Shown here in pieces: positions 8,479 through 17,258 of a DNA stretch of 64,000 nt. The DNA is taken from positions 1 to 64,000 of the forward strand of contig NZ_JNJN01000008.1 in the NCBI RefSeq assembly GCF_000701665.1, given 5' to 3'. Position 1 is the stretch's first letter. Every line of letters begins with the position of its first letter. Origin of the DNA: Agathobaculum desmolans ATCC 43058 (GTDB lineage Bacteria; Bacillota; Clostridia; Oscillospirales; Butyricicoccaceae). The notes under the pieces were generated by a model, which saw nothing but the letters and a program-made list of their open reading frames with translations, ran no database searches and was not told the DNA's origin. Both the position numbers and the translations under genes were made by a program.

Positions 8479-9054
8479 ATGAACAATATGGTGGAGATCC
8501 GCTGGCATGGGCGCGGCGGACAGGGCGCAAAAACCGCCTGCCTGCTGCTGGCGGACGCAGCATTTGCATCCGGCAAATATGTGCAGGGCTTTCCGGAATA
8601 CGGCCCCGAGCGCATGGGTGCGCCAATCACGGCCTATAACCGCATTTCGGATGAACGGTGCACCATTCATTCCAATATTTATGAGCCGGATTATGTTGTT
8701 GTGGTTGATGAAACGCTGCTGCAGTCGGTCGATGTGACGCACGGCTTAAGCCCCAAGGGCGCCATTGTTATCAACACACATAAAACGCCGGATGAGGTGC
8801 GCCCGCTGCTGCGCGGCTATGAGGGGCGCGTGTACACGATCGACGCACGCGCGATCTCCGAGCGTACGCTCGGCAAATATTTTCCCAATACGCCGATGCT
8901 GGCGGCAATCGTTAAGGTAAGCGGTGTGCTCGATCCGTGGCGGTTCATATCCGATATGGAGGCATCCTTCCGGCACAAGTTTGCCACCAAACCGCAGGTG
9001 ATCGAAGGGAATATGGAGTGCCTGACCCAGTCTTTGAAAGAGGTGCGCGGATAA
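8479..9054 (+). CDS. 2-oxoacid:ferredoxin oxidoreductase gamma subunit
   Basis: A 191-residue protein of the pyruvate/ketoisovalerate oxidoreductase gamma family. The N-terminal VEIRWHGRGGQGAKTACLLLADAA block is typical, followed by PEYGPERMGAP. It is the first of four subunits of an enzyme interconverting a 2-oxoacid and an acyl-CoA with CO2 and reduced ferredoxin. The ATG at 8479 has GGGAGG 7 bp upstream; an ATG at 8458 lacks a site. It overlaps the next gene by one base. Regulation is by the upstream T-box, which argues for an amino-acid-related substrate rather than pyruvate. Confidence 0.9.
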   Translation: MNNMVEIRWHGRGGQGAKTACLLLADAAFASGKYVQGFPEYGPERMGAPITAYNRISDERCTIHSNIYEPDYVVVVDETLLQSVDVTHGLSPKGAIVINTHKTPDEVRPLLRGYEGRVYTIDARAISERTLGKYFPNTPMLAAIVKVSGVLDPWRFISDMEASFRHKFATKPQVIEGNMECLTQSLKEVRG

Positions 9055-9359
9055 TGGCAAAATGTGCAAAGGATATTCATGAGCAGTCCCCGTGGCAGGA
9101 TCTGACCCTGGGGGGAGAGGTTTACGAGGGCGGCACCGCCCGCCTGACCATGACGGGCGAGTGGCGTGCCAACATTCCGGTATGGCATGAGGATAAATGC
9201 AAGCAGTGCCTGCTGTGCGCGCCGTTCTGCCCAGATTCGTCCATCCCGGTTTGCGACGGCAAGCGGGCAGATTTTGACTTTGATCACTGCAAGGGCTGCG
9301 GCATCTGCTGGAAGGTGTGTCCCTTCGGCGCGATCGATTTTGTGAAGGAGGAAAAGTGA
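9054..9359 (+). CDS. 2-oxoacid:ferredoxin oxidoreductase delta (ferredoxin-like) subunit
   Basis: A 101-residue polyferredoxin subunit with two [4Fe-4S] motifs, CKQCLLCAPFCPDSS near residue 46 and CKGCGICWKVCPFGA near residue 80. It relays electrons from the catalytic subunits to external ferredoxin. The ATG at 9054 shares one base with the preceding TAA, and its TGA overlaps the next ATG in a TGATG junction. This tight coupling suggests equal translation of the four subunits. Confidence 0.92.
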   Translation: MAKCAKDIHEQSPWQDLTLGGEVYEGGTARLTMTGEWRANIPVWHEDKCKQCLLCAPFCPDSSIPVCDGKRADFDFDHCKGCGICWKVCPFGAIDFVKEEK

Positions 9360-10558
9360 TGAGCATCCGAGAACGGCTTTCGGGCAACGAAGCGGTGGCC
9401 TATGCCATGCGGCAGATCAATCCGGACGTGTTCGCGGCTTTCCCGATCACGCCTTCAACAGAAATACCGCAGTATTTTGCGCAGTACGTTGCCAACGGGC
9501 AGGTGGATACCGAATATGTTACGGTTGAGTCCGAGCATTCCTCCATGTCCACCTGCATCGGCGCGGAGGCGACCGGCTGCCGTGCGGTTACCGCGACCTC
9601 GTCCTGCGGTTTGGCATTTATGTATGAACTGTTGTATGTGGCGGCTTCTTCGCGTCTGCCGGTCACGCTGGCCTGTGTCAACCGTGCCCTGACCGGCCCA
9701 ATCAATATCAACAATGACCATTCGGACTCCATGGGTGCGCGCGATACGGGCTGGATCCAGCTGTATGCGGAGAATAATCAGGAAGCGTATGACAATTACC
9801 TGCAGGCCATGCGCATTGCGGAAACGCCCGATGTGCGCCTGCCGATCATGGTATGTCAGGATGGCTTTATCACGTCACACGCGGTCGAGAATATCCTGAT
9901 TGAGGAGGATGAGGCTGTCAAAGCGTTTGTGGGCGAATACCACCCCGAGCATGCGCTGCTGGGGCGGGAAACGCCGCTTGCAGTCGGCCCGTACGACATT
10001 TCGCCTTACTATATGGAGCATAAGGTGCAGCAGGCCGAGGCCATGAAAAACGCCAAGCGTGCGGTGCTGGATGTGGCAGCGGACTTTGAAAAGACCTTTG
10101 GCCGCAAATACGGATTTTTTGAGGAATACTGCATGGAGGATGCCGAGGTCGCGCTTGTGCTGATCGGTTCGACAGCCGGCACGGCAAAGGCGTGCATCGA
10201 TCAGCTGCGTGCGGCAGGCCGCAAGGTCGGCCTGATTAAGATCCGTGTATTCCGCCCGTTCCCGGGTGAGGAACTGGCGCAGGCTCTTTCGCACGTCAAG
10301 GCTGTGGCTGTTATGGATAAGAGCGAAGGGTTTTCTGCTTGCGGCGGCCCGCTGTATGCGGAAACCTGTGCCGCCTGTTACGATCTGCCCGAGCGGCCGG
10401 TGCTGGTCAATATTGTTTACGGTCTGGGCGGACGCGATGTGGCAACCGAGGATATTGCCCGTGTGTACGATCATCTGTTCCTGCTGACCCGCAACGGCGG
10501 TCAGGGGCCGAAATATATCCACATGGGACAGCGCAGCAGCGAAGCGGAGGTGCTTTGA
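9359..10558 (+). CDS. 2-oxoacid:ferredoxin oxidoreductase alpha subunit
   Basis: A 399-residue alpha subunit (PorA/VorB type). It shows the N-terminal pyrimidine-binding domain with FPITPSTEI near residue 29 and VESEHSSMSTCIGAEATG near residue 57, and a C-terminal transketolase-like domain with KIRVFRPFPGEEL near residue 295. GGAGGA lies upstream of the ATG at 9359. Separate gamma-delta-alpha-beta genes differ from the single-chain pyruvate enzyme common in clostridia. Substrate specificity (pyruvate, 2-oxoisovalerate or 3-methyl-2-oxovalerate) cannot be read from sequence alone; the T-box favours the last. Confidence 0.9.
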   Translation: MSIRERLSGNEAVAYAMRQINPDVFAAFPITPSTEIPQYFAQYVANGQVDTEYVTVESEHSSMSTCIGAEATGCRAVTATSSCGLAFMYELLYVAASSRLPVTLACVNRALTGPININNDHSDSMGARDTGWIQLYAENNQEAYDNYLQAMRIAETPDVRLPIMVCQDGFITSHAVENILIEEDEAVKAFVGEYHPEHALLGRETPLAVGPYDISPYYMEHKVQQAEAMKNAKRAVLDVAADFEKTFGRKYGFFEEYCMEDAEVALVLIGSTAGTAKACIDQLRAAGRKVGLIKIRVFRPFPGEELAQALSHVKAVAVMDKSEGFSACGGPLYAETCAACYDLPERPVLVNIVYGLGGRDVATEDIARVYDHLFLLTRNGGQGPKYIHMGQRSSEAEVL

Positions 10559-10559
10559 C

Positions 10560-11498
10560 ATGGCCTATAATCACAAAAAGGAATTGAGCAAACCCGAGCG
10601 CTTTGTCGGCGGACACCGCTTATGCGCGGGCTGCGGCGCGGGATTGGTGTGCCGCGGCATGCTGCGCGCACTGGATGAGGGTGATAAAGCGGTGGTATGC
10701 AACGCAACATCCTGCCTGGAGGTCTCGTCCTTCCTTTATCCCTATACGGCGTGGGAGGATTCCTACATCCACTCGGCATTCGAAAATGCAGCGGCGACCT
10801 GCGGCGGTGTGGAAGCAGCCTATAACGTGCTCAAGCGCCGGGGCAAGCTGGATGACACTTATAAATTCCTTGCGATCGGCGGCGACGGCGGTACATACGA
10901 TATCGGCTTCCAGTCCCTGTCCGGCGCGATGGAACGCGGGCACGATATGGTATATTTCTGCTACGACAATGAGGCGTATATGAATACCGGTATCCAGCGC
11001 TCGTCCTCCACGCCGCGGTTTGCCACCGCAACGACAACACCGGTCGGATCGGTTTCCGCGGGCAAAAAGCAGAATAAAAAGGATCTGACCGAGATTATGG
11101 CGGCGCATCATATCCCTTATGTGGCGCAAACCACCTTCCTCGGGAATTTCAAGGATTTTCATGAAAAGGCGCATCGCGCGATCTATACCGAAGGGGCGGC
11201 GTTTGTCAATGTGATGTCTCCCTGCCCGCGCGGCTGGCAGTATTCCCCTGAATTGCTGCCGGAGATCTGCAAGATGGCGGTGGAAACCTGTGTATGGCCG
11301 CTGTATGAGGTCATCGATGGCAAGTGGCATTTGAGCTACATGCCGCGGAAAAAACTGCCGGTGACTGAGTTTATGAAATTGCAGGGACGGTTTAAGCATT
11401 GCTTCAAGCCCGGCAATGAATGGACGCTGGAAGCCGCACAGCAGTATGTGGATGAAAAGTGGGAACAACTGCTGGAACACTGCGGACAGCGTGCCTGA
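10560..11498 (+). CDS. 2-oxoacid:ferredoxin oxidoreductase beta (TPP) subunit
   Basis: A 312-residue beta subunit. The N-terminal cluster ligands are in HRLCAGCGAGLVC near residue 20. The thiamine-pyrophosphate motif starts at GGDGGTYDIGFQSL near residue 107 and continues to YDNEAYMNTG. It holds TPP and a [4Fe-4S] cluster and forms the active site with the alpha subunit. It starts 1 bp after the alpha stop and ends the operon; repeat copy B1 and a terminator hairpin follow. Confidence 0.92.
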   Translation: MAYNHKKELSKPERFVGGHRLCAGCGAGLVCRGMLRALDEGDKAVVCNATSCLEVSSFLYPYTAWEDSYIHSAFENAAATCGGVEAAYNVLKRRGKLDDTYKFLAIGGDGGTYDIGFQSLSGAMERGHDMVYFCYDNEAYMNTGIQRSSSTPRFATATTTPVGSVSAGKKQNKKDLTEIMAAHHIPYVAQTTFLGNFKDFHEKAHRAIYTEGAAFVNVMSPCPRGWQYSPELLPEICKMAVETCVWPLYEVIDGKWHLSYMPRKKLPVTEFMKLQGRFKHCFKPGNEWTLEAAQQYVDEKWEQLLEHCGQRA

Positions 11499-11523
11499 TA
11501 CAGCGGAGCGGCCATATGAAAAG

Positions 11524-11739
11524 GCTGCCGAAAAAGTATTTTGTCGATGGGTGCCCACAATACGCGCGGCAGCGCGCATAAAACAGTATTTGCAGCGCAA
11601 ATGCATAAAAAGTCAGGACATGTGCCTGACTTTTTATGCTTTGCGAGAGAAAAAGTTTCTGTATAGGAACTTTTTCTCGTTTATGATCCGCGTAGTCCAA
11701 ACATAGATTGTCGGAAAAACGAAGTTTTTCGACAGTCTC
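11524..11739 (+). repeat. Structured intergenic repeat, family B, copy B1
   Basis: A hairpin chain of about 216 bp. Seen in order are a CTGCCGAAAAAGTATTTTG left end, a GCGCG/CGCGC hairpin, an ATTTGC/GCAAAT hairpin, a long AAAAAGTCAGG/CCTGACTTTTT hairpin, a GAGAAAAAG/CTTTTTCTC hairpin and a 3' hairpin ending GTTTTTCGACAGTCTC. Related copies are at 16961-17179 and 51861-52079 (inverted) and 52820-53038. Here the left terminator copy is reduced to GGCTGCCGAAAA, which merges with the element end. Confidence 0.8.
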
Positions 11740-11777
11740 AGGCTGCCGAAAACGTAAGCGTTTCGGCAGCCTTTTTC
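11740..11777. terminator. Terminator after the oxidoreductase operon
   Basis: A perfect hairpin, AGGCTGCCGAAAACG paired with CGTTTCGGCAGCCT, followed by TTTTTCC. It lies directly after repeat B1, between convergent genes. Confidence 0.85.
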
Positions 11778-11814
11778 CATTTGGTGCGGGTTATAATGAC
11801 CTGCGGAAGCAGCT

Positions 11815-14517
11815 TCATTCCTCGGTGCGCAGGCGCTCCACCACGCTCTGCCGCGCGGTGCTGCGGTAAGCGGCCAGCGGAATCAGCAGCCCCAGCAGTA
11901 GGAAAACCGGCAGCAGCAGGGCAAGCGGCAGAATGGTGAACCGGTAAGTGAAAAACCAGAAGATGTTGGCGCAGCCTGCGCCGATCAGCGGCCCTGCCGT
12001 TACGCTGATGAGCAGGCTCAGTCCCAGCGCGAGCAGCGTGTAATACAGCCCTTCCAGCATCAGCATGCGCTTGAGCTGCCTGCCGGTCATGCCGATGGCC
12101 TGCAATACCGCAAATTCATGCCTGCGGGTGATGATGCCGGTCAGCACGGCGTTTAAGAAGTTGAGTACGCCCACCAGCCCGATGATCAGGCTGAGCGCGC
12201 CGCCCAGCGTGAGAAACATGGTGCGCATGCTGTCAAATTCAGCCTGATAGGTCTTTTTGCTCTCGTAGTCAAAAAGCGGCTGTACATTTTCGGTATAATC
12301 GGCAAGGAAGGCCTCCATCGTGTCGGCGGCATCATCCTCGGTGTCGAATACATAGGTCATCACCGAATTTGTTTGGGTATCCTGCATGAACTGCCCGGCG
12401 CCCATTACAAACTGGTCAGCGCCGTAATAACGGTAGTCGAGCGAGCCGGGGATGAGTACCGCAGCCACGACGGTGTATTCTGCATCCCGATAGACCTTGG
12501 CGCGCTCGCCGAAGCCGCGCTCACCGTTGTAAGCCGCATTCAACTGGTCGGGCGGGATGATCTCGCCGGTGTCGGTGTAGAAATACTCCACATCTTCCAC
12601 ATAGCGCAGATGCACCTTGTCGCCCACCTTGGCCCAGTGGGACTGCTCCCTTACATCGCCGTAGTCGTCATCCGTATAGACCGCCGCGACCGCGTTGGCG
12701 TTCGGGTCGGAGAGTGCGGACAGGTCGCCGTCCAGCACGGTCAGCTTGGAGAGGGGAAAGTCCTCCATGCCGTAAAGCTGGGCGCGGTCGGCCAGCCGTC
12801 CGTCCGGCCCCCGTTCGGCATCCGCTACCATTAGGTCGAGGGTTTCCGGTGAATTCCATTGCCCCCAATTCTTACGGTACCAGTCCTCGGTGATGAACTC
12901 CTGCACCTTCGATACCTGTCCGTAGATGCGGCCGGAGGCGGTGATGCCGTTCTGCGCGCTGATATCCGCAATGACGTTGTCGGGAACGGCTTCATCAGTA
13001 GTGCTGAAGCCCGAACCGGTTTGGAAATAGGCCGCGTCGCCCACGATGAAATCGACTGCCGACTTGCTTTCCAGATACTTATCCATATCAAAGCCGCTGG
13101 CAAAGGTATAGGTGAGCTGGGTCAGCACCACGGCCAGCGCAAGCGAGATGACCGTGACAAGGGTCTTGCTGCGGCTGCGGCCCAGATTCATCCACGCCAT
13201 GCGGGGCAGACGGGCGCCGTAGGCGGCCTGTTTGGACGCTGTGTGCTTCCCCTTGGCGCGGCGGGGCTTTGCCGGGGCGGCATCGGTATAGCGCACCGCC
13301 TCAACCGGCGACACCCGCGCTGCCATTTTGCCGGGACGGCGGCAGGAAATGCGCACGGTAACAAGCGAAAACAGAATGGAAAACACAAAAATCAGCGGGC
13401 TGAGGGAAACGGTTTCATGCATGCCGTCCAGCCGTGAAATGATGACCGGCACCAGCCCCGCGCCGACAAAATAGCCGCCCGTCAGCCCGATCGGGATGCC
13501 GATGAGCGAAAGCACATAGGCCTGCCGACGGATCATGCGGCGGATCTGCCTGCCGGTCGTGCCGATGGTTTTCAGCAGGCCGTAAAAACGGATATCGTTC
13601 GTCACCGAAATCTGGAACACGTTGTAAATGATGAGATAGCCGGTGAAAATGATGAGCAGCAGCATGGCGGCAACGGCAATCACGGTCATGGGGTCAAGCT
13701 TTTCCGAAAACTGTGCGCCCGAGTAGCCCCAGTTGACGCCGATGTTGATATAGTTGTCCTCGCCCGCGTTGGCGCACTGGTAGCCGTGGTTTGCCAGTAT
13801 CTGCTCCAGATCGTCCCGAATGTGGAACGCGCTGCCGAGCATGACGTCCAGCGACCAAAGGCCGGTCGAACTGCCGGTGGCGCCGCTGGAAAGGGCGCAC
13901 AGCTCTTCTGCTGCCGAACGCGGCAGCGCAACGTGCGAGGCGACAACCGCGCTGTCGTACTCCCACCAGCCGGACAGGGTGAAGGTGCGCTCGACCACCT
14001 GACTGGACGAGGTGTTCCCGTCAATCTCGATGGGAAGGGTAAACTGTGCGCCGATTTTCGGCTCCACGCCGAGCAGGGAAAGCACACGGGTATCGGTTGC
14101 GGCCTGATCGGTGCCCTCGGCGGGCAGAGAGCCTTCTGTCGGTTCGATGAAGTAGTGCCGTGCCTGATTTTCGTCTATATAGCTGATCTCGATATGGCTT
14201 TTGTTGAACGGCGGGTCGTCGCTCGTCATGCCGACCAGCAGGCGTGTGCCGTATTCCTTGATGAGCGGGTCGTCTTTCAGCTCGTTTACCTGCGCTTCGG
14301 TCAGCTCCTTAAACGTGCCGTGGTTGTCGCCGCCCGCCTGCCGGAAGTTGCCCTGCTGAAAGGATTCATTCATCGAAAGGGCGATGGTGAACAGCGAGGT
14401 AAACAGCAGCGTGGTCAGGGCAATGGCAATCACCGCAATGATGTTGCGGGTTTTGGCGGCTTTTAGGCTGCGGTCGGACAGACGGCGGATGCATTTTTTG
14501 TTTGCTACCTTGAGCAT
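11815..14517 (-). CDS. FtsX-type ABC transporter permease, large
   Basis: A 900-residue membrane protein with an N-terminal helix near residue 25, a large extracytoplasmic domain, three helices near residues 285-400, a second extracytoplasmic domain, and three C-terminal helices. Two FtsX repeats are visible, with cytoplasmic motifs GLLKTIGTTGRQIRRM and VLQAIGMTGRQLKRML. Its ATPase gene ends 14 bp upstream, and an OmpR-type two-component system precedes that. Such modules usually respond to cell-envelope stress or peptide antibiotics. The substrate is unknown. Confidence 0.88.
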   Translation of the reverse strand: MLKVANKKCIRRLSDRSLKAAKTRNIIAVIAIALTTLLFTSLFTIALSMNESFQQGNFRQAGGDNHGTFKELTEAQVNELKDDPLIKEYGTRLLVGMTSDDPPFNKSHIEISYIDENQARHYFIEPTEGSLPAEGTDQAATDTRVLSLLGVEPKIGAQFTLPIEIDGNTSSSQVVERTFTLSGWWEYDSAVVASHVALPRSAAEELCALSSGATGSSTGLWSLDVMLGSAFHIRDDLEQILANHGYQCANAGEDNYINIGVNWGYSGAQFSEKLDPMTVIAVAAMLLLIIFTGYLIIYNVFQISVTNDIRFYGLLKTIGTTGRQIRRMIRRQAYVLSLIGIPIGLTGGYFVGAGLVPVIISRLDGMHETVSLSPLIFVFSILFSLVTVRISCRRPGKMAARVSPVEAVRYTDAAPAKPRRAKGKHTASKQAAYGARLPRMAWMNLGRSRSKTLVTVISLALAVVLTQLTYTFASGFDMDKYLESKSAVDFIVGDAAYFQTGSGFSTTDEAVPDNVIADISAQNGITASGRIYGQVSKVQEFITEDWYRKNWGQWNSPETLDLMVADAERGPDGRLADRAQLYGMEDFPLSKLTVLDGDLSALSDPNANAVAAVYTDDDYGDVREQSHWAKVGDKVHLRYVEDVEYFYTDTGEIIPPDQLNAAYNGERGFGERAKVYRDAEYTVVAAVLIPGSLDYRYYGADQFVMGAGQFMQDTQTNSVMTYVFDTEDDAADTMEAFLADYTENVQPLFDYESKKTYQAEFDSMRTMFLTLGGALSLIIGLVGVLNFLNAVLTGIITRRHEFAVLQAIGMTGRQLKRMLMLEGLYYTLLALGLSLLISVTAGPLIGAGCANIFWFFTYRFTILPLALLLPVFLLLGLLIPLAAYRSTARQSVVERLRTEE

Positions 14518-14531
14518 GATGCGCGCCCCCC

Positions 14532-15200
14532 TTACGAATGGACGATCCGGCCGTCCTCAATGCGGATGATCCGGTGCGCAAGCTGGGCGATCTCCTCGTT
14601 GTGGGTGATCATCACAATGGTCTGGCCGAATTTCTCGCTCGTCACCTTGAGCAGGGCAAGCACGTCCTGACTGGTGCGGCTGTCCAGATTGCCGGTCGGC
14701 TCATCCGCCAGAATGATGGCGGGCTTGGTGGCAAGTGCGCGGGCAATGGCAACACGCTGCTGCTGTCCGCCCGAAAGCTGGCTCGGCAGATTCACAAGCT
14801 TGCTTTCCAGACCGAGCGTGCGGATGATCTCATCCACATAGGGGCGGTCGATCTCGCCGCCGTCCAGCTCAATGGGCAGCACGATGTTTTCGTACACGCT
14901 GAGTACCGGCACCAGATTATAGGCTTGGAACACAAAACCGATGCGCCGGCGGCGGAATATGGTCAGCTCGTCATCCCCCAACGCAAAAATATCGTTGCCA
15001 TCGACCAGCACCTTGCCGTCTGTTGGGCGGTCAAGCCCGCCGAGCATGTGCAGCAGCGTGGACTTACCCGAACCGGAGGTGCCGACTACCGCGACAAATT
15101 CGCCGCTTTCCACCGAAAGATCGACGCCGGCCAGCGCGTGTACGGCGGTATCGCCCGCGCCGTATACCTTGCGCAGCGCCTGTGTCTGTAAAACTGTCAT
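14532..15200 (-). CDS. ABC transporter ATP-binding protein (MacB/BceA-like)
   Basis: A 222-residue ATPase with Walker [11 protein letters not shown] near residue 37, Q-loop in VFQAYNLVP, signature [15 protein letters not shown] near residue 140 and Walker [14 protein letters not shown]. It belongs to the MacB/LolD-type group that pairs with FtsX permeases; the permease follows after 14 bp. An inverted repeat at 15226-15257 lies in its upstream region. GGGGAGG precedes the ATG. Confidence 0.92.
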   Translation of the reverse strand: MTVLQTQALRKVYGAGDTAVHALAGVDLSVESGEFVAVVGTSGSGKSTLLHMLGGLDRPTDGKVLVDGNDIFALGDDELTIFRRRRIGFVFQAYNLVPVLSVYENIVLPIELDGGEIDRPYVDEIIRTLGLESKLVNLPSQLSGGQQQRVAIARALATKPAIILADEPTGNLDSRTSQDVLALLKVTSEKFGQTIVMITHNEEIAQLAHRIIRIEDGRIVHS

Positions 15201-15225
15201 AAGAGAAAAACCTCCCCGAAAAAAA

Positions 15226-15257
15226 GTCTGTATCGCACCCTTGGGTACAATACAGAC
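15226..15257 (-). promoter_or_regulatory. 32-bp inverted repeat upstream of ABC exporter genes
   Basis: Arms GTCTGTAT and ATACAGAC enclose a second symmetric pair ACCC/GGGT, with one or two mismatches between. It lies 25 bp before the ATPase start and 49 bp past the end of the sensor kinase gene. Position and symmetry suit an operator for the neighbouring OmpR-type regulator, or an mRNA hairpin. No clear -35/-10 pair was identified beside it. Confidence 0.5.
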
Positions 15258-15305
15258 AATAACATAACAATCTGTCGAGAGCCTGTCGGAAATCTAACAG
15301 TTTTG

Positions 15306-16229
15306 TCAGGATTGGGACGGCTCTTGCGTTTTTTCGTATGCCATGGGCAGAAACAGCGAAAAGGTGCTGCCTCCGCCGGGACGGGACGCCGCCTTGCAGT
15401 AGCCGCCGTTTGCCGCGGCGATCTCGCGCACCAGATACAGGCCAAGGCCCACTCCCGGCGCGTGCCGCACGGCAGGCGAGCGGTAAAACCGCTGAAACAC
15501 CCGGCTGTATTCCGCTTCGGTCAGGCCGATGCCGGTGTCGCTCACATCAATGCGGCAGAACAGCTCGTAGGGCGTGACCGAAACCGTGATGCTGCCGCCG
15601 GAGGGGGTGTATTTTATCGCGTTGTCGAGCAGGTTGTCCAGCGCTTCGCGCGTCCATTTGCGGTCGAAGCAGGCGTGCGCCGTTGTGGGCAGGGCGGTCA
15701 GCGCCAGCCCCTTGGCCTCTGCCGCCGCCGCAGCGGCGGAGACCGCCTCCCCGATCAGCTCCTGCAGGCTGTCCGGCTGAGGATGGACGGCGATCACGCC
15801 GGTTTCCAGCCGTCCGGTCTTGACGAGCGAAGCGATGAGGAACTGCAGCTTTTCCGCCTGACCGGTGAGCTGTTCGACGCAGTCGCGGCAGTCGGGCGGC
15901 AGGTCTTTGCTGTCCAGCAGCTCGGCATACAGCAGGATGGAAGCGAGCGGCGTTTTGGTCTGGTGCGAAATATCGGCGATCAGCCCCTGTACCCGTGCTT
16001 TTTCCTCGGCCAGATGCGCGGCGGAGGTGCCGCTGGCCTGCAAAAAACGCGCCATTTTGTCCTCCACGGCAGAAAGGCGGCTTTCATCAAAGTGCGAAGC
16101 GCAAAAGCTGCCGCGGATCGCATCGTCCAGCATGCGATCCAGCGTGCGCAGGGTGCGGCGCAGGTACAGGCGGTCGAGCAGAAGAACGGCAGCGGCAAGC
16201 ACAATAGCCGCAGCGGCAGCATACATCAT
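15306..16229 (-). CDS. Sensor histidine kinase
   Basis: A 307-residue kinase with a single N-terminal transmembrane segment (residues 3-18) and almost no sensing domain. The phospho-acceptor His89 is in DISHQTKTPLASIL. A full HATPase domain follows with DNAIKYTPSGG (N box), DTGIGL (G1) and GVGLGLYL (G2). The short input domain resembles intramembrane-sensing kinases that depend on an ABC transporter for detection. It overlaps the response regulator stop by ATGA. Confidence 0.92.
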   Translation of the reverse strand: MMYAAAAAIVLAAAVLLLDRLYLRRTLRTLDRMLDDAIRGSFCASHFDESRLSAVEDKMARFLQASGTSAAHLAEEKARVQGLIADISHQTKTPLASILLYAELLDSKDLPPDCRDCVEQLTGQAEKLQFLIASLVKTGRLETGVIAVHPQPDSLQELIGEAVSAAAAAAEAKGLALTALPTTAHACFDRKWTREALDNLLDNAIKYTPSGGSITVSVTPYELFCRIDVSDTGIGLTEAEYSRVFQRFYRSPAVRHAPGVGLGLYLVREIAAANGGYCKAASRPGGGSTFSLFLPMAYEKTQEPSQS

Positions 16230-16894
16230 GGCTGCACCGCCCAGCTGTAACCCACGCCGTACACGGTTTTGATGGGCGCATGTTTGCCGAGCTTGCGCCG
16301 CAGCCGTCCGACCGTGACCGACAGCGCGTTTTCATCCACATAGTCGGCGCCGTCCGTCCAGATACGGTCGATCAGCGTTTCGCGCGGCAGGGTATGCCCG
16401 CGGTTTTCGATGAGCAGGCGCAGCAGCCGCTGTTCGGTCTGCGAAAGCTGAAGCGGTCTGCCCGCCGCGGTAAAGTCCATGCGGTCAAAATCAAAGCGGA
16501 AGCCGTCCTGCTCGAACACAGCGGGTGCAGCGGCGGGGGCGTTTCGGCGCAGCGCGGCCTCCACCCGGGCGCGCAGCACCGCCAGCGAGAACGGCTTGGT
16601 TACATAGTCATCCGCGCCGCGCCCCAGTCCGACGACGATATCGGTCTCCATATCGTTGGCAGTGAGCAGGATGACCGGCGGGCCGCCGTCTGCACGGATT
16701 TCGTCAAGCAGCGAAAGGCCGGAGCCGTCCGGCAGGTTGACGTCGAACAGGGCAAGGTCGAAGGCGGTTTCGCGCAGCGCCTGCCGTGCCGCGGCGCAGT
16801 CGGGGGCAAGGGTGCAGCGGTAGCGGTCGCCCAGCGCAAGCGTCAGCCCGCGGCCGAGCGCGTCGTCATCTTCCACGATGAGAATCTGGTTCAT
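16226..16894 (-). CDS. OmpR/PhoB-family response regulator
   Basis: A 222-residue regulator with receiver residues E8-D9, phosphorylated D51 in LALFDVNLPDG and a KP motif in VTKPFSLAVL. The C-terminal winged helix has LSQTEQRLLRLLIENRG and ends DENALSVTVGRLRRKLG...GVGYSW. The start at 16894 is supported by GAGGTGACCCCT upstream; a longer frame runs into the duplicated hairpin. A TACAAT-like -10 lies at 16914-16919 (minus strand). It probably controls the adjacent exporter genes. Confidence 0.92.
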   Translation of the reverse strand: MNQILIVEDDDALGRGLTLALGDRYRCTLAPDCAAARQALRETAFDLALFDVNLPDGSGLSLLDEIRADGGPPVILLTANDMETDIVVGLGRGADDYVTKPFSLAVLRARVEAALRRNAPAAAPAVFEQDGFRFDFDRMDFTAAGRPLQLSQTEQRLLRLLIENRGHTLPRETLIDRIWTDGADYVDENALSVTVGRLRRKLGKHAPIKTVYGVGYSWAVQP

Positions 16895-16926
16895 AGGGGT
16901 CACCTCACGCCTTATTGTAGCAGAAA

Positions 16927-16960
16927 CGGGGTGTGTTTTCCATAGGGAAAACACACCCCA
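16927..16960. terminator. 34-bp hairpin, left copy flanking repeat B2
   Basis: A perfect palindromic hairpin (GGGGTGTGTTTTCC paired with GGAAAACACACCCC). It is identical to 17180-17213. This copy lies immediately upstream of the response-regulator promoter region and away from any gene end, as expected of a duplicated flank. Confidence 0.8.
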
Positions 16961-17179
16961 GAGACTGTCGAAAAACTTCGTTTTTCCGACAATCTATGTT
17001 TGGACTGCGCCAAACATGGACGAGAAAAAGTTCCTATGCAGAAACTTTTTCTCTCTCAAAGTATAAAAGCTGAGGTACACGCCCCCAGCTTTTATGCATT
17101 TGCACTGCAAATGCTGTTTGATGCGCGCTGCCGCGCGTATTGGTAAAACGCATCAACAAAATACTTCTTCGACAGACTG
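16961..17179 (-). repeat. Structured intergenic repeat, family B, copy B2
   Basis: A 219-bp inverted-orientation copy with ends GAGACTGTCGAAAAAC and CTTCGACAGACTG. The long hairpin reads AAAAGCTGGGG/CCTCAGCTTTT on the minus strand, a paired change relative to B1. It lies between two exact 34-bp hairpin copies. Confidence 0.85.
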
Positions 17180-17213
17180 CGGGGTGTGTTTTCCATAGGG
17201 AAAACACACCCCA
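17180..17213 (-). terminator. 34-bp hairpin, right copy flanking repeat B2
   Basis: Exact copy of 16927-16960. It lies about 45 bp past the end of the minus-strand FtsX permease gene and probably is that gene's original terminator. Confidence 0.75.
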
Positions 17214-17258
17214 AGATTGCGAATTGCGTCCCACGGCGTAAAGACTTTTCCGGCAGTC
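17214..17258 (-). repeat. Probable truncated family-A repeat end
   Basis: On the minus strand the permease stop codon runs into TGAGACTGCCGGAAAAGTC followed by TTTACGCC. This resembles the family-A left end (TTGTCGAAAAAGTCTTTGCGC). Only about 45 bp survive before hairpin 17180-17213, so this looks like an older remnant. Confidence 0.45.
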
